From Porphyrobacter sp. (GTDB taxonomy: Bacteria; Pseudomonadota; Alphaproteobacteria; Sphingomonadales; Sphingomonadaceae), in the NCBI GenBank assembly GCA_018991295.1, contig JAGKSZ010000029.1:1-5348 (forward strand): DNA of 5,348 nucleotides. Reading direction: 5' to 3'. Every line of letters starts with the position of its first letter. The first letter of the stretch is position 1. The notes beneath the pieces were generated by a model. The model made no database searches. It was not told where the DNA came from and saw only the letters and a list, made by a program, of their open reading frames with translations. The position numbers and the translations under genes were made by a program. Positions 1 to 5,348 of this stretch are shown in pieces.

Positions 1-405
1 CAGCAGCGCGGCCTGCGTTTTGGGGGGCGTGCGGTTCAGTTCATCGGCCAGCAGCAGGTTGGTGAACACCGGGCCTTTCTGGAAGCGGAACGACCGGTGG
101 CCGGTGCCGTGATCCTCCTCCAGAAGTTCGGTGCCGAGGATGTCGGACGGCATCAGATCGGGGGTGAATTGCACGCGGCGGAAATCGAGTTCCAGCGCCT
201 CGCCCAGCGTCCTCACCAGCAACGTCTTGCCGAGCCCCGGCACGCCTTCGAGCAGGCAGTGCCCGCCGGCCAGAAGGCCGATCAGCAATTGTTCGACCAC
301 ATCTTCCTGCCCGACAATCGCCGTGCCGATGGCGCGTTTCAGATCATCGATACGGCCGATGCGCTGTTCGATTGCCGCAGCATCTGCCGCGCTGTGCTGT
401 GCCAC
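1..405 (-). CDS. moxR: MoxR-family AAA+ ATPase, N-terminal 135 codons (cut by window edge)
   Basis: Translation of the minus strand from a GTG at 405-403 runs open to the window edge. Residues 30-33 read IVGQ, the usual start of the MoxR AAA+ core. Walker A is GVPGLGKT at about residues 54-61. Walker B is LLLADE at about 117-122, followed by LNRTPPKTQAALL, a MoxR hallmark. The sensor regions, arginine finger and C-terminal lid lie beyond the window. MoxR ATPases are cytoplasmic chaperone-like proteins thought to help assemble or activate partner complexes, usually encoded beside DUF58 and VWA-domain genes. The start is 13 bases after the DUF4159 stop, and an AAGGG ribosome site overlaps that stop region, so the two are probably co-transcribed. 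The GTG start is inferred: no in-frame ATG lies nearby and the protein begins just ahead of the conserved core. Family assignment is very secure; the specific client is unknown. Confidence 0.95.
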   Translation of the reverse strand, partial: MAQHSAADAAAIEQRIGRIDDLKRAIGTAIVGQEDVVEQLLIGLLAGGHCLLEGVPGLGKTLLVRTLGEALELDFRRVQFTPDLMPSDILGTELLEEDHGTGHRSFRFQKGPVFTNLLLADELNRTPPKTQAALL

Positions 406-414
406 TATGCCAGA

Positions 415-419
415 CCCTT
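415..419 (-). promoter_or_regulatory. Shine-Dalgarno site for the MoxR gene
   Basis: The minus strand reads AAGGG at 419-415, nine bases before the GTG at 405. It begins at the last base of the DUF4159 stop codon. It supports the GTG as the true start and suggests translation of the two genes is closely linked. Confidence 0.55.
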
Positions 420-1153
420 CAATTGCTGAGCGCGTACATGATGATGTTCACCCCGAAGCGGGTGTTGTCTTCGGCAAGAAAGCGCTTGTTGCGCCAGTCG
501 TAATCCCATTCGCAGCCGTAATCCTTGTTGCTGTAAAGCAAGCCGAGGCGGCCATTGATGGTGATGCCCTTGAGGTAATCGTGGATGAGGTCATCGCCCC
601 AGCCGTTGAGTTCAAACGAGGTCGCCGGCGGGCCTGAAAACTTGAAGAAGCTGGAATAGATCGGGTGATCATTCGGCAGCTTCTTCAGCGCGGAAGGCCC
701 GAAGATCGCGGCCATCTGCGCTTCGAAGGACTTGGCGAACAGCCCGTCGATATCGTGGTTGCAATCATCCACGAACACGAAGCCGCCGTTCCTCACATAG
801 CGTTCGAAATTGCGGCGCTCCGCTTCGGAAAATTCGACCGCCTTGTGCCCCGCCAGATAGCAGAACGGGGCGGCCAGCATCGCCGGATCGGCAAGCGCCA
901 CGACCCGTTCCTGCGGATCGACGCGCAGGGTGGTGTAATCCACCAGCGAGGTGATGAGGTTGGCCGGCATGCGCTGGTCCACGTCCCAATCGCCCGAATT
1001 GTACTTGAGGCGGGTGAACCAGAAATCATAGCCCCCCCGAGCCGCCTCGCGCGCCTTGCTCTGTGCGACCAGAGGCCCTGCCAGCGCCGCGCCTGCCAGC
1101 CCTGCCGCAGCACGGCGCAGGAACGCGGCGCGGGTCATGGCTGTGCTGCTCAT
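419..1153 (-). CDS. DUF4159 domain protein with N-terminal export signal
   Basis: A 244-residue protein. Residues 6-30 form a signal peptide (MTRAAFLRR, then an Ala/Gly/Leu core ending PLVA), with likely cleavage after LVA at 30. From about 42 to the end it is a stand-alone DUF4159 domain: YDFWFTRLKYNSGDW at the start, FSEAERRNFERYVRNGGF then VFVDDCNHD at about 108-134, HPIY at 163-166 and GVNIIMYAL at the C-terminus. DUF4159 is thought to have a class I glutamine-amidotransferase-like fold, but no activity is established. In many bacteria it is fused behind membrane Bat-type domains; here it is free. The signal resembles a Tat signal with the second arginine replaced (T-R-A-A-F-L-R), so Sec export is also possible. 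The start may be the ATG at 1153 or the one at 1138; neither has a strong ribosome site. It sits 25 bases after the TldE-like gene and 13 before MoxR. Family call is firm, role unknown. Confidence 0.88.
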   Translation of the reverse strand: MSSTAMTRAAFLRRAAAGLAGAALAGPLVAQSKAREAARGGYDFWFTRLKYNSGDWDVDQRMPANLITSLVDYTTLRVDPQERVVALADPAMLAAPFCYLAGHKAVEFSEAERRNFERYVRNGGFVFVDDCNHDIDGLFAKSFEAQMAAIFGPSALKKLPNDHPIYSSFFKFSGPPATSFELNGWGDDLIHDYLKGITINGRLGLLYSNKDYGCEWDYDWRNKRFLAEDNTRFGVNIIMYALSN

Positions 1154-1178
1154 GATACCCGCGCCGCCATTCCAGGCG

Positions 1179-2510
1179 TCAGACCGCGTCGGACAGCGAG
1201 GTGAAGGTGAAGTCCCGGATCTTCATCGGCGGCAGCAGCATCGAGCCGCCTTCATCCGCCTTCACCCGCACCGCCCGGCCCAGCTCTTCGATGTTGTTGA
1301 GCATGATCACCGGGCTTTCGTTGAAGCGGAAGTTCTTGATCGGATACTTCAGCTGGCCGTTCTCGATGTAGAAGGTGCCATCGCGGGTGAGGCCGGTCAG
1401 CAGCACGGTCTGCGGATCGACCATGCGGATGTACCAGGTGCGGGTCAGAAGGATGCCGCGTTCGGTGCCCGCGATGAGGTCAGCGGTCGACTTGCTGCCG
1501 CCTTCCATGATGACATTGCCCCAGCCGGCCTTTTCAGGCTTGCCCTGCTTTTGTGCCCAGTACCGCGAATACTCGAGATTGGCGACCTTGCCGCCTTCGA
1601 TGATCGCAGTCTTTTCGCGGGGCAAGCCATCGCCGCCCCACGGCGGGGCCGGGCACGGCGGGGGCCAGGGACCGGTGTAGATATTGCCGCGCGGACCCAT
1701 GATCTGCTCGCCGATCTTGTGGCCGCCGCCCTGCTTCGAGAGGAAACTGCGCCCTTCATCGGCTGCGCGGGCATCGAAGAAGTTCATCATGAAGCTGATG
1801 AGCCCCGCCGCTGCCGCCGGCTCAAGGATCACGGTGTACTTGCCCGGCTCCAGCGCCTGCGCATCGACCGATGCGGCCGCCTTGCGCATCGCGATCTGCA
1901 CATCCTTGGCCGCATCGAAGGTTTCGATGTTCTGGACATTGGTGCCCACCCACCCCGATCCGCGCCCGTCTTCGGTGCGCACGGTGCAGGTGTAATCCGC
2001 GATGGTCGATTGCTGGTAGCCGAAATTCCCATTGGAATTGGCATGGGCAAAGAAGGTGTGCCCATCTTCAAGGAAGCCCGCCGCAATCAGCCCGCGTTCG
2101 CGGCACGGCAGGATCGAGGCTTCGGCAATCTTGGCCCGCGCTTCGGCAGTCAGGGCAGCGGTGGCGGCGCTGAAGGTTTCGGTGGGCCGGTAGGTCTGCT
2201 GGCCCACGGGCGCCACGAATTCCGGGTTCTCCGGCGCAAGCTTGGCGAGGTCTTCGGCGCGGCGCACCACGCGTTCAAGCGAGGCATCGTCGAACTGGTT
2301 GATCGAGGCCGTGCCCACGCGCTTGCCAAAGGCAACCTGCACGCCCAGCTCGATATCATCCACTACCCCTGCGGTGGAGATATCGTTGCGGGCAAAGCGC
2401 ACATTGCCCTGAATGCCGCCGCCCAGCGTGGCGATGGTGGAATCGGCGGTCGAGAAGGCGATCACCTTGTCGAGGATGGCCTTGGCCTGGCTTTCCGAAA
2501 GGATGCTCAT
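1179..2510 (-). CDS. tldE: TldE/PmbA-like subunit of a TldD/TldE metalloprotease
   Basis: A 443-residue protein, about the usual length of TldE/PmbA. It follows the TldD/PmbA two-domain plan: an N-terminal domain (1 to about 210) and a C-terminal domain opening with EPGKYTVILEPAAAAGLISF at 221-240. At this point TldD proteins carry HExxxH; here the zinc motif is absent, as expected of the TldE-type partner. Later family signatures include GGDGLPREKTAIIEGG at 292-307, YSRYWAQKQGK at 314-324, TRDGTFYIENG at 375-385 and NFRFNESP at 393-400. In E. coli, TldD and TldE together proteolyse the microcin B17 precursor and the antitoxin CcdA. There is no signal peptide, and the start is fixed by AAGGAG nine bases upstream of the ATG. 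The upstream frame offers no alternative ATG, GTG or TTG before the TldD stop. Residues 281-291 are an odd Pro/Cys-rich patch, annotated separately. Substrate unknown. Confidence 0.9.
   Translation of the reverse strand: MSILSESQAKAILDKVIAFSTADSTIATLGGGIQGNVRFARNDISTAGVVDDIELGVQVAFGKRVGTASINQFDDASLERVVRRAEDLAKLAPENPEFVAPVGQQTYRPTETFSAATAALTAEARAKIAEASILPCRERGLIAAGFLEDGHTFFAHANSNGNFGYQQSTIADYTCTVRTEDGRGSGWVGTNVQNIETFDAAKDVQIAMRKAAASVDAQALEPGKYTVILEPAAAAGLISFMMNFFDARAADEGRSFLSKQGGGHKIGEQIMGPRGNIYTGPWPPPCPAPPWGGDGLPREKTAIIEGGKVANLEYSRYWAQKQGKPEKAGWGNVIMEGGSKSTADLIAGTERGILLTRTWYIRMVDPQTVLLTGLTRDGTFYIENGQLKYPIKNFRFNESPVIMLNNIEELGRAVRVKADEGGSMLLPPMKIRDFTFTSLSDAV
1638..1670 (-). other. Anomalous Pro/Cys-rich patch inside the TldE-like gene
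   Basis: Residues 281-291 read PWPPPCPAPPW just before the conserved GGDGLPREKT block. From memory of the family, this position normally resembles DP-(acidic or basic)-x-P-G-x-PW. Shifting the frame within the patch restores a PWDPRVPGAPW-like reading at the nucleotide level: the middle (GTGCCCGG on the minus strand) is displaced by one base relative to both flanks. This suggests a paired minus-one and plus-one shift in a G/C-rich run, either as sequence error or as a real compensated change. The expected sequence is recalled, not aligned. Confidence 0.4.
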
Positions 2511-2519
2511 GTCGATTGT

Positions 2520-2525
2520 CTCCTT
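2520..2525 (-). promoter_or_regulatory. Shine-Dalgarno site for the TldE-like gene
   Basis: The minus strand reads AAGGAG at 2525-2520, nine bases before the ATG at 2510, inside the 24-base gap after the TldD stop. It fixes the start of the TldE-like protein and hence its lack of a signal peptide. Confidence 0.8.
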
Positions 2526-2534
2526 ATCGCGCGC

Positions 2535-4169
2535 TTAGCCGAGCGACCGGGCGGTGTTGATGACGTTGATCCCGTCGAAACGGGTGGTCGAGGAACCGTG
2601 GCTCACAGCCGAAACCTGGCTCGGCTGGCCCTTGCCGTCGAAGAACGACCCGAACATCCGGTAATCGCTTTCATCGCAGATCGCCGAACACGCGCCCCAG
2701 AATTCGGGCGTGCGCATCTGGTAGGCGACATCCTCGATCATCGGGCCAAGCTTGCCGTTCTTGATTTCGTAGAACACCGTCCCGCCGAACTGCGCGTTGT
2801 AACGCTGCTGATCGATCGAGAAGCTGCCGCGCCCGGCGATGTAGATGCCGTTTTCGACGCCGGCGATCATGTCGGCAGGGCTCATCTTGGTCTTGCCCGG
2901 CGCAAGGCTGACATTGGCCATGCGCTGGAACTGGACGGAGGACCAGCTGTCGGCATAGCAGCACCCGTCCGAGGCATCCTTGCCCACGATATGCGCCTGA
3001 TCGCGGATGGTCTGGTAATCGACAAGGATGCCGTCCTTGACCAGATCCCAGCGTTTGCACTTCACGCCTTCATCATCATAGGCGACCGCGCCGAGCGATC
3101 CGACCTGCGTCTTGTCGGCAAACAGGTTCACGATCTCGCTGCCATACTTGAAGGCAGCATCGCGCTTGTCGAGCGTGGCAAAGCTGGTGCCCGCGTAGTT
3201 CGCCTCATACCCGAGCACACGGTCGAGTTCGAGCGGGTGGCCCACGCTTTCGTGGATGGTGAGGCCAAGGTGATTGGGATCGAGCACCAGATCATACTTG
3301 CCCGGCTTCACCGAAGGCGCCTTCAATTTGGCCTGCGCATCGCGCGCGGCGGCCACGGCGTCTTCCTTCATGTCATAGGACATGCCGTAGGTGGTAAGGC
3401 CGTTGGACAGCACGAACTTGTCCTCAGCGCGGCCATCCATGTATTCATAGCCAAGGCCCATCGGCGCCGAGAGGCCTTCGCGCGAACGGAACTTGCCGGT
3501 GGTGGTATCGACCGCCGTGACCGTGAAGGGCGCCCAGATGCGGTGCACATCCTGATCGATGTAGGAACCATCGGTCGAGGCGAAATACTTCTGCTCGTTG
3601 ACGAGGAACAGCAGCGAATTGACGAAGTTTGCGCCAGCGGACAGCGCCGCATCATTGACGCTCATCAGCAGATCGACCTTGTCGGCGATCGGCACTTCCA
3701 TCGCGTTCTTCTTGATCGGGGTGCGCCAGCTGACCTCGCCCACGCCCGGCGTTGCCGCCAGTTTCACAGGGGCAGACTGGATGCGGGCATTGGCCTTGGC
3801 CATCGCAGTCGCCTGCCGCGCGGCATTGGCGACTGCTTCCGGGGTCATGTCATTGGTGGCGGCAAAGCCCCATGCCCCGTCCGCAATCACGCGCACGCCC
3901 GTGCCGGTGCTTTCGGTGTTGACGATGTTCTGGACATTGCGTTCGCGGGTGATGACGAACTGGCGCAGATAGCGCCCGACGCGCACATCGCAGTAGCTTG
4001 CGCCAGCGCCCGTCGCCGCCGACAGCGCGGCATCGGCCAGCGTCTTTTTCACGGCGATGTCGATCTGATCCTGCAACTGGCTGGCGGCAATGGCCTTGCC
4101 GAAGATGGAGGGCGACAGCGCGGCACCTGTGAAAAAGGTGCTGAGCGCCAAGAAATCCCTTCGGTCCAT
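2535..4169 (-). CDS. tldD: TldD-like zinc metalloprotease subunit with twin-arginine signal
   Basis: A 544-residue protein from the ATG at 4169. Residues 1-29 are a Tat signal: MDRRDFLALS, then a hydrophobic stretch to about KAIAAS. The mature part has the TldD/PmbA N-terminal domain (about 33-280, including CDVRVGRY at 60-67) and the C-terminal domain starting PGKYDLVLDPNHLGLTIHE at 289. The zinc motif is HESVGH at 306-311, followed by PLELDR, typical of TldD. Near the C-terminus, FFDGKGQPSQ at 509-518 occupies the place where E. coli TldD has its cysteine zinc ligand; here no cysteine is present. Cysteines remaining are at 60, 371, 403, 404, 494 and 498. The upstream ATG at 4250 would add 27 residues ahead of the Tat signal; GGGGAG eight bases before 4169 and the position of the signal favour the shorter form. 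The gene leads the four-gene cluster. Predicted location is the periplasm or outer face of the membrane, which is unusual against cytoplasmic E. coli TldD. Confidence 0.92.
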   Translation of the reverse strand: MDRRDFLALSTFFTGAALSPSIFGKAIAASQLQDQIDIAVKKTLADAALSAATGAGASYCDVRVGRYLRQFVITRERNVQNIVNTESTGTGVRVIADGAWGFAATNDMTPEAVANAARQATAMAKANARIQSAPVKLAATPGVGEVSWRTPIKKNAMEVPIADKVDLLMSVNDAALSAGANFVNSLLFLVNEQKYFASTDGSYIDQDVHRIWAPFTVTAVDTTTGKFRSREGLSAPMGLGYEYMDGRAEDKFVLSNGLTTYGMSYDMKEDAVAAARDAQAKLKAPSVKPGKYDLVLDPNHLGLTIHESVGHPLELDRVLGYEANYAGTSFATLDKRDAAFKYGSEIVNLFADKTQVGSLGAVAYDDEGVKCKRWDLVKDGILVDYQTIRDQAHIVGKDASDGCCYADSWSSVQFQRMANVSLAPGKTKMSPADMIAGVENGIYIAGRGSFSIDQQRYNAQFGGTVFYEIKNGKLGPMIEDVAYQMRTPEFWGACSAICDESDYRMFGSFFDGKGQPSQVSAVSHGSSTTRFDGINVINTARSLG

Positions 4170-4177
4170 GCGAAAAA

Positions 4178-4183
4178 CTCCCC
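4178..4183 (-). promoter_or_regulatory. Shine-Dalgarno site that decides the TldD start
   Basis: The minus strand reads GGGGAG at 4183-4178, with an eight-base T-rich spacer before the ATG at 4169. It selects this start over the upstream in-frame ATG at 4250 and places the twin-arginine motif at the extreme N-terminus. Confidence 0.75.
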
Positions 4184-4245
4184 GGTGCGGCCAGCCATCC
4201 ATCGGGGAATCCGAAGGGTGTTCCGGCGTTGGCTTTCTTAAGGTC

Positions 4246-4332
4246 GGCAAGAGAGGCAGCCGCGTTTGCCACGCGCCGCTTTCCCCTGATGGTGCAGCAC
4301 TATCAACCGGCTTGGCGGGCAGGGCAAGAGAG
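4246..4332. repeat. 10-bp direct repeat in the intergenic region upstream of TldD
   Basis: GGCAAGAGAG occurs at 4246-4255 and again at 4323-4332, 77 bases apart (CTCTCTTGCC on the minus strand). A shorter repeat, CGACGAA, occurs at 4334-4340 and 4355-4361, 21 bases apart. They lie between the SOD stop and the TldD start, and the distal long copy overlaps the promoter candidate. They could be regulator half-sites, but chance is a real possibility in a 228-base region. Confidence 0.35.
4299..4327 (-). promoter_or_regulatory. Candidate sigma-70-type promoter for the tldD-tldE-DUF4159-moxR cluster
   Basis: On the minus strand, TTGCCC (4327-4322) and GATAGT (4304-4299) are separated by 17 bases. 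Each matches four of six consensus positions. Transcription would begin near 4292 and leave a leader of roughly 120 bases before the ATG at 4169. The match is weak and found by eye; no other pair in the region looked better. Confidence 0.22.
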
Positions 4333-4397
4333 CCGACGAAGTGCCCGATGTTATCGACGAACGGGGAAGCAGGCCAAGGCGGCGCTGGCGCGGCGTG

Positions 4398-5141
4398 TCA
4401 GCCGCCGCCGGTGGCCGCACCATAGCGGGCCGAGACCTTGTCCCAGTCCACCACCTGCCACCACCCGTCGAGGTAATCGGCGCGGCGGTTCTGCCATTTG
4501 AGATAATAGGCGTGTTCCCACACATCATTGCCGAGGATCGGGGTGCCCTTGACCTCGGCCACATCCATCAGCGGATTATCCTGATTGGGGGTCGAAGTGA
4601 TGGCGAGCTTGCCGTCTGCCCCCACGATCAGCCACACCCAGCCCGAACCAAAGCGCGCCGTGCCGGCGGCGCGGAAGGCGGATTTGAAGGCGTCCAGCGA
4701 TCCGAACTGCGCCTCGATCGCTGCGGCCAGCTGCGGGGAAATGGCGCCGACCTTGTCGGCAGGGGCCATGGTTTCCCAGAAGAAGGTGTGGTTCCAGTGC
4801 CCGCCGGCATTGTTGCGCACCGCGGCAGGCAGCGTGCCTGCGCGGGCCGCGAGGGTTTCGAGCGGCAGCCCCGCCAGCGCCGGATCGGCGGCGACCGCCT
4901 TGTTGAGATTATCGACATAGGCCTGATGGTGCTTGCCGTGGTGGATGCGCATGGTTGTCGCATCGATCACCGGTTCAAGCGCGTCCGGCGCATAGGGCAG
5001 CGGGGCGAGGGTGAAGGCGGCAGGCGCAGGCGCGCTGGCGGCGGTCTGGGCGGCGATGGGCGCGCTGGCAATCGGCAGCACGGCGGCAGCGGCAAGCACC
5101 GCGGCGGCGGGGCGCAGCATCAGGCGGAAGGGGCGGGGCAT
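4398..5141 (-). CDS. sodA: Exported Mn-type superoxide dismutase
   Basis: A 247-residue protein of the Fe/Mn superoxide dismutase family, which converts superoxide to hydrogen peroxide and oxygen. Residues 1 to about 31 form a Sec-type signal peptide (basic MPRPFRLMLR, an Ala/Val/Leu core, APIAA), followed by an Ala/Pro-rich linker to about 44. The enzyme domain starts at LAPLPYAPDALEPVID. Metal ligands by comparison with E. coli SodA are His67 (IHHGKHHQAY), His118 (GGHWNHTFFW), Asp206 and His210 (DVWEHAYY). GGHWNH at 113-118 and the Gln in NQDNP at 186-190 indicate the Mn rather than the Fe type; cambialistic use is not excluded. The start at 5141 is preceded by GAGGAG at six bases. An in-frame extension to 5345 consists of translated G-rich low-complexity sequence and is rejected. 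It ends 228 bases before TldD, so it is probably a separate unit. Expected location is periplasmic. Confidence 0.95.
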   Translation of the reverse strand: MPRPFRLMLRPAAAVLAAAAVLPIASAPIAAQTAASAPAPAAFTLAPLPYAPDALEPVIDATTMRIHHGKHHQAYVDNLNKAVAADPALAGLPLETLAARAGTLPAAVRNNAGGHWNHTFFWETMAPADKVGAISPQLAAAIEAQFGSLDAFKSAFRAAGTARFGSGWVWLIVGADGKLAITSTPNQDNPLMDVAEVKGTPILGNDVWEHAYYLKWQNRRADYLDGWWQVVDWDKVSARYGAATGGG

Positions 5142-5147
5142 GGGGGT

Positions 5148-5153
5148 CTCCTC
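5148..5153 (-). promoter_or_regulatory. Shine-Dalgarno site for the SOD gene
   Basis: The minus strand reads GAGGAG at 5153-5148, six bases before the ATG at 5141. It confirms that translation begins with the signal peptide and not further upstream. I found no convincing -35/-10 pair in the remaining upstream bases to 5300. Confidence 0.8.
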
Positions 5154-5287
5154 GGGCAGGCAAGGCAAATGGGGGGTGCGGCGCTGTGTGGCACAGGGGG
5201 CGCGGCCTTTACACCCCGCAAGTTGCCCCGCGTGCCGATTTTGGTGTCCGGGCAGCTGCGGCTCCGGCACCCGCCCGACCCTCTCCA

Positions 5288-5300
5288 CGAGCCACGCTCG
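5288..5300. repeat. Small perfect inverted repeat beside the C tract
   Basis: CGAGC-CAC-GCTCG forms a five-base-pair perfect stem with a three-base loop directly next to the low-complexity C tract. It has no following T tract in either direction, so it is not a convincing intrinsic terminator. Confidence 0.4.
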
Positions 5301-5348
5301 GCCCCCCCCCGCCCCCCCCCCCCCGCCCCGACCCCCCCCCACCACCCC
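5301..5348. repeat. Low-complexity C tract (G tract on minus strand) at window edge
   Basis: Forty-one of 48 bases are C, broken by four G and three A. The longest uninterrupted run is 13 C at 5312-5324. Nothing else in the window looks like this. It may be a sequencing or assembly artefact at a contig end; if real, the minus strand carries several G runs able to form a G-quadruplex upstream of the SOD gene. Confidence 0.8.

Noticed and set aside
97..637. Plus-strand open frames across the MoxR and DUF4159 genes
   Set aside because: They are antisense to Walker A/B and DUF4159 motifs and have no recognisable product.
1056..4241. A 1061-codon open frame on the plus strand spanning both tld genes
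   Set aside because: It lies antisense to genes with clear family motifs (HESVGH, NFRFNESP, a Tat signal) and good ribosome sites. Its translation has a low-information His/Arg/Asp/Ala/Ile composition typical of a mirror frame in GC-rich coding DNA. No domain is recognisable.
4170..4250. A 27-residue N-terminal extension of the TldD-like protein from the ATG at 4250
   Set aside because: It would bury the twin-arginine motif, and the ATG at 4169 has a strong SD at ideal spacing.
3850..4272. A 140-codon minus-strand frame overlapping the TldD start and intergenic region
   Set aside because: Most of it overlaps the TldD coding region out of frame, it shows no family motif, and it has no clear ribosome site.
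4380..4400. GC-rich near-palindrome just after the SOD stop as a terminator
   Set aside because: The two arms do not pair cleanly, the possible loop is too short, and no T run follows on the minus strand.
5210..5262. Inverted ACACC/GGTGT and GCAA-C-TTGC elements upstream of the SOD as an operator
   Set aside because: The arms are only four or five bases, with no consensus I recognise and no nearby promoter pair to support them.
5142..5345. A 68-residue N-terminal extension of the SOD into the G-rich tract
   Set aside because: The extension is mostly Gly/Arg from low-complexity sequence. The ATG at 5141 has GAGGAG at six bases and begins a normal signal peptide.

Overview
The window looks like a GC-rich alphaproteobacterial draft fragment. 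Its protein families and signal-peptide style resemble Sphingomonadales (Erythrobacter/Sphingomonas-like). That assignment rests on remembered family resemblance and was not searched. Every convincing gene lies on the minus strand, so transcription runs from high to low coordinates.

Layout in transcription order: (1) 5348-5142 is non-coding. Its outer 48 bases are an almost pure C tract (G tract on the minus strand), and a strong Shine-Dalgarno (SD) sequence sits at the inner end. (2) 5141-4398 encodes a 247-residue Mn-type superoxide dismutase with an N-terminal export signal. (3) 4397-4170 is a 228-base intergenic region with a weak promoter candidate, a 10-bp direct repeat and a good SD. 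I see no clear terminator in it. (4) 4169-405 and onward to the left edge is a tight four-gene cluster with gaps of 24, 25 and 13 bases. It encodes a TldD-like metalloprotease subunit with a twin-arginine signal, a TldE/PmbA-like partner with no signal peptide, a DUF4159 protein with a signal peptide, and the first 135 codons of a MoxR-family AAA+ ATPase cut by the window edge.

How the genes may work together: TldD and TldE families form a heteromeric metalloprotease in E. coli. TldD supplies the HExxxH zinc motif and TldE is the metal-free partner. Here the pair is followed by DUF4159 and MoxR, which in other bacteria belong to MoxR/DUF58/Bat-type envelope clusters. My inference is an envelope maturation or proteolysis module, with an exported protease plus an exported DUF4159 protein linked to a cytoplasmic MoxR chaperone. 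The SOD is a separate upstream transcription unit or a loosely linked neighbour.

Most unusual points: only TldD of the presumed heteromer carries an export signal. TldD appears to lack the C-terminal cysteine zinc ligand known from E. coli TldD. TldE contains a short Pro/Cys-rich patch that looks like a compensated frameshift or sequence error. The right edge looks like low-quality or genuinely G-quadruplex-prone sequence.
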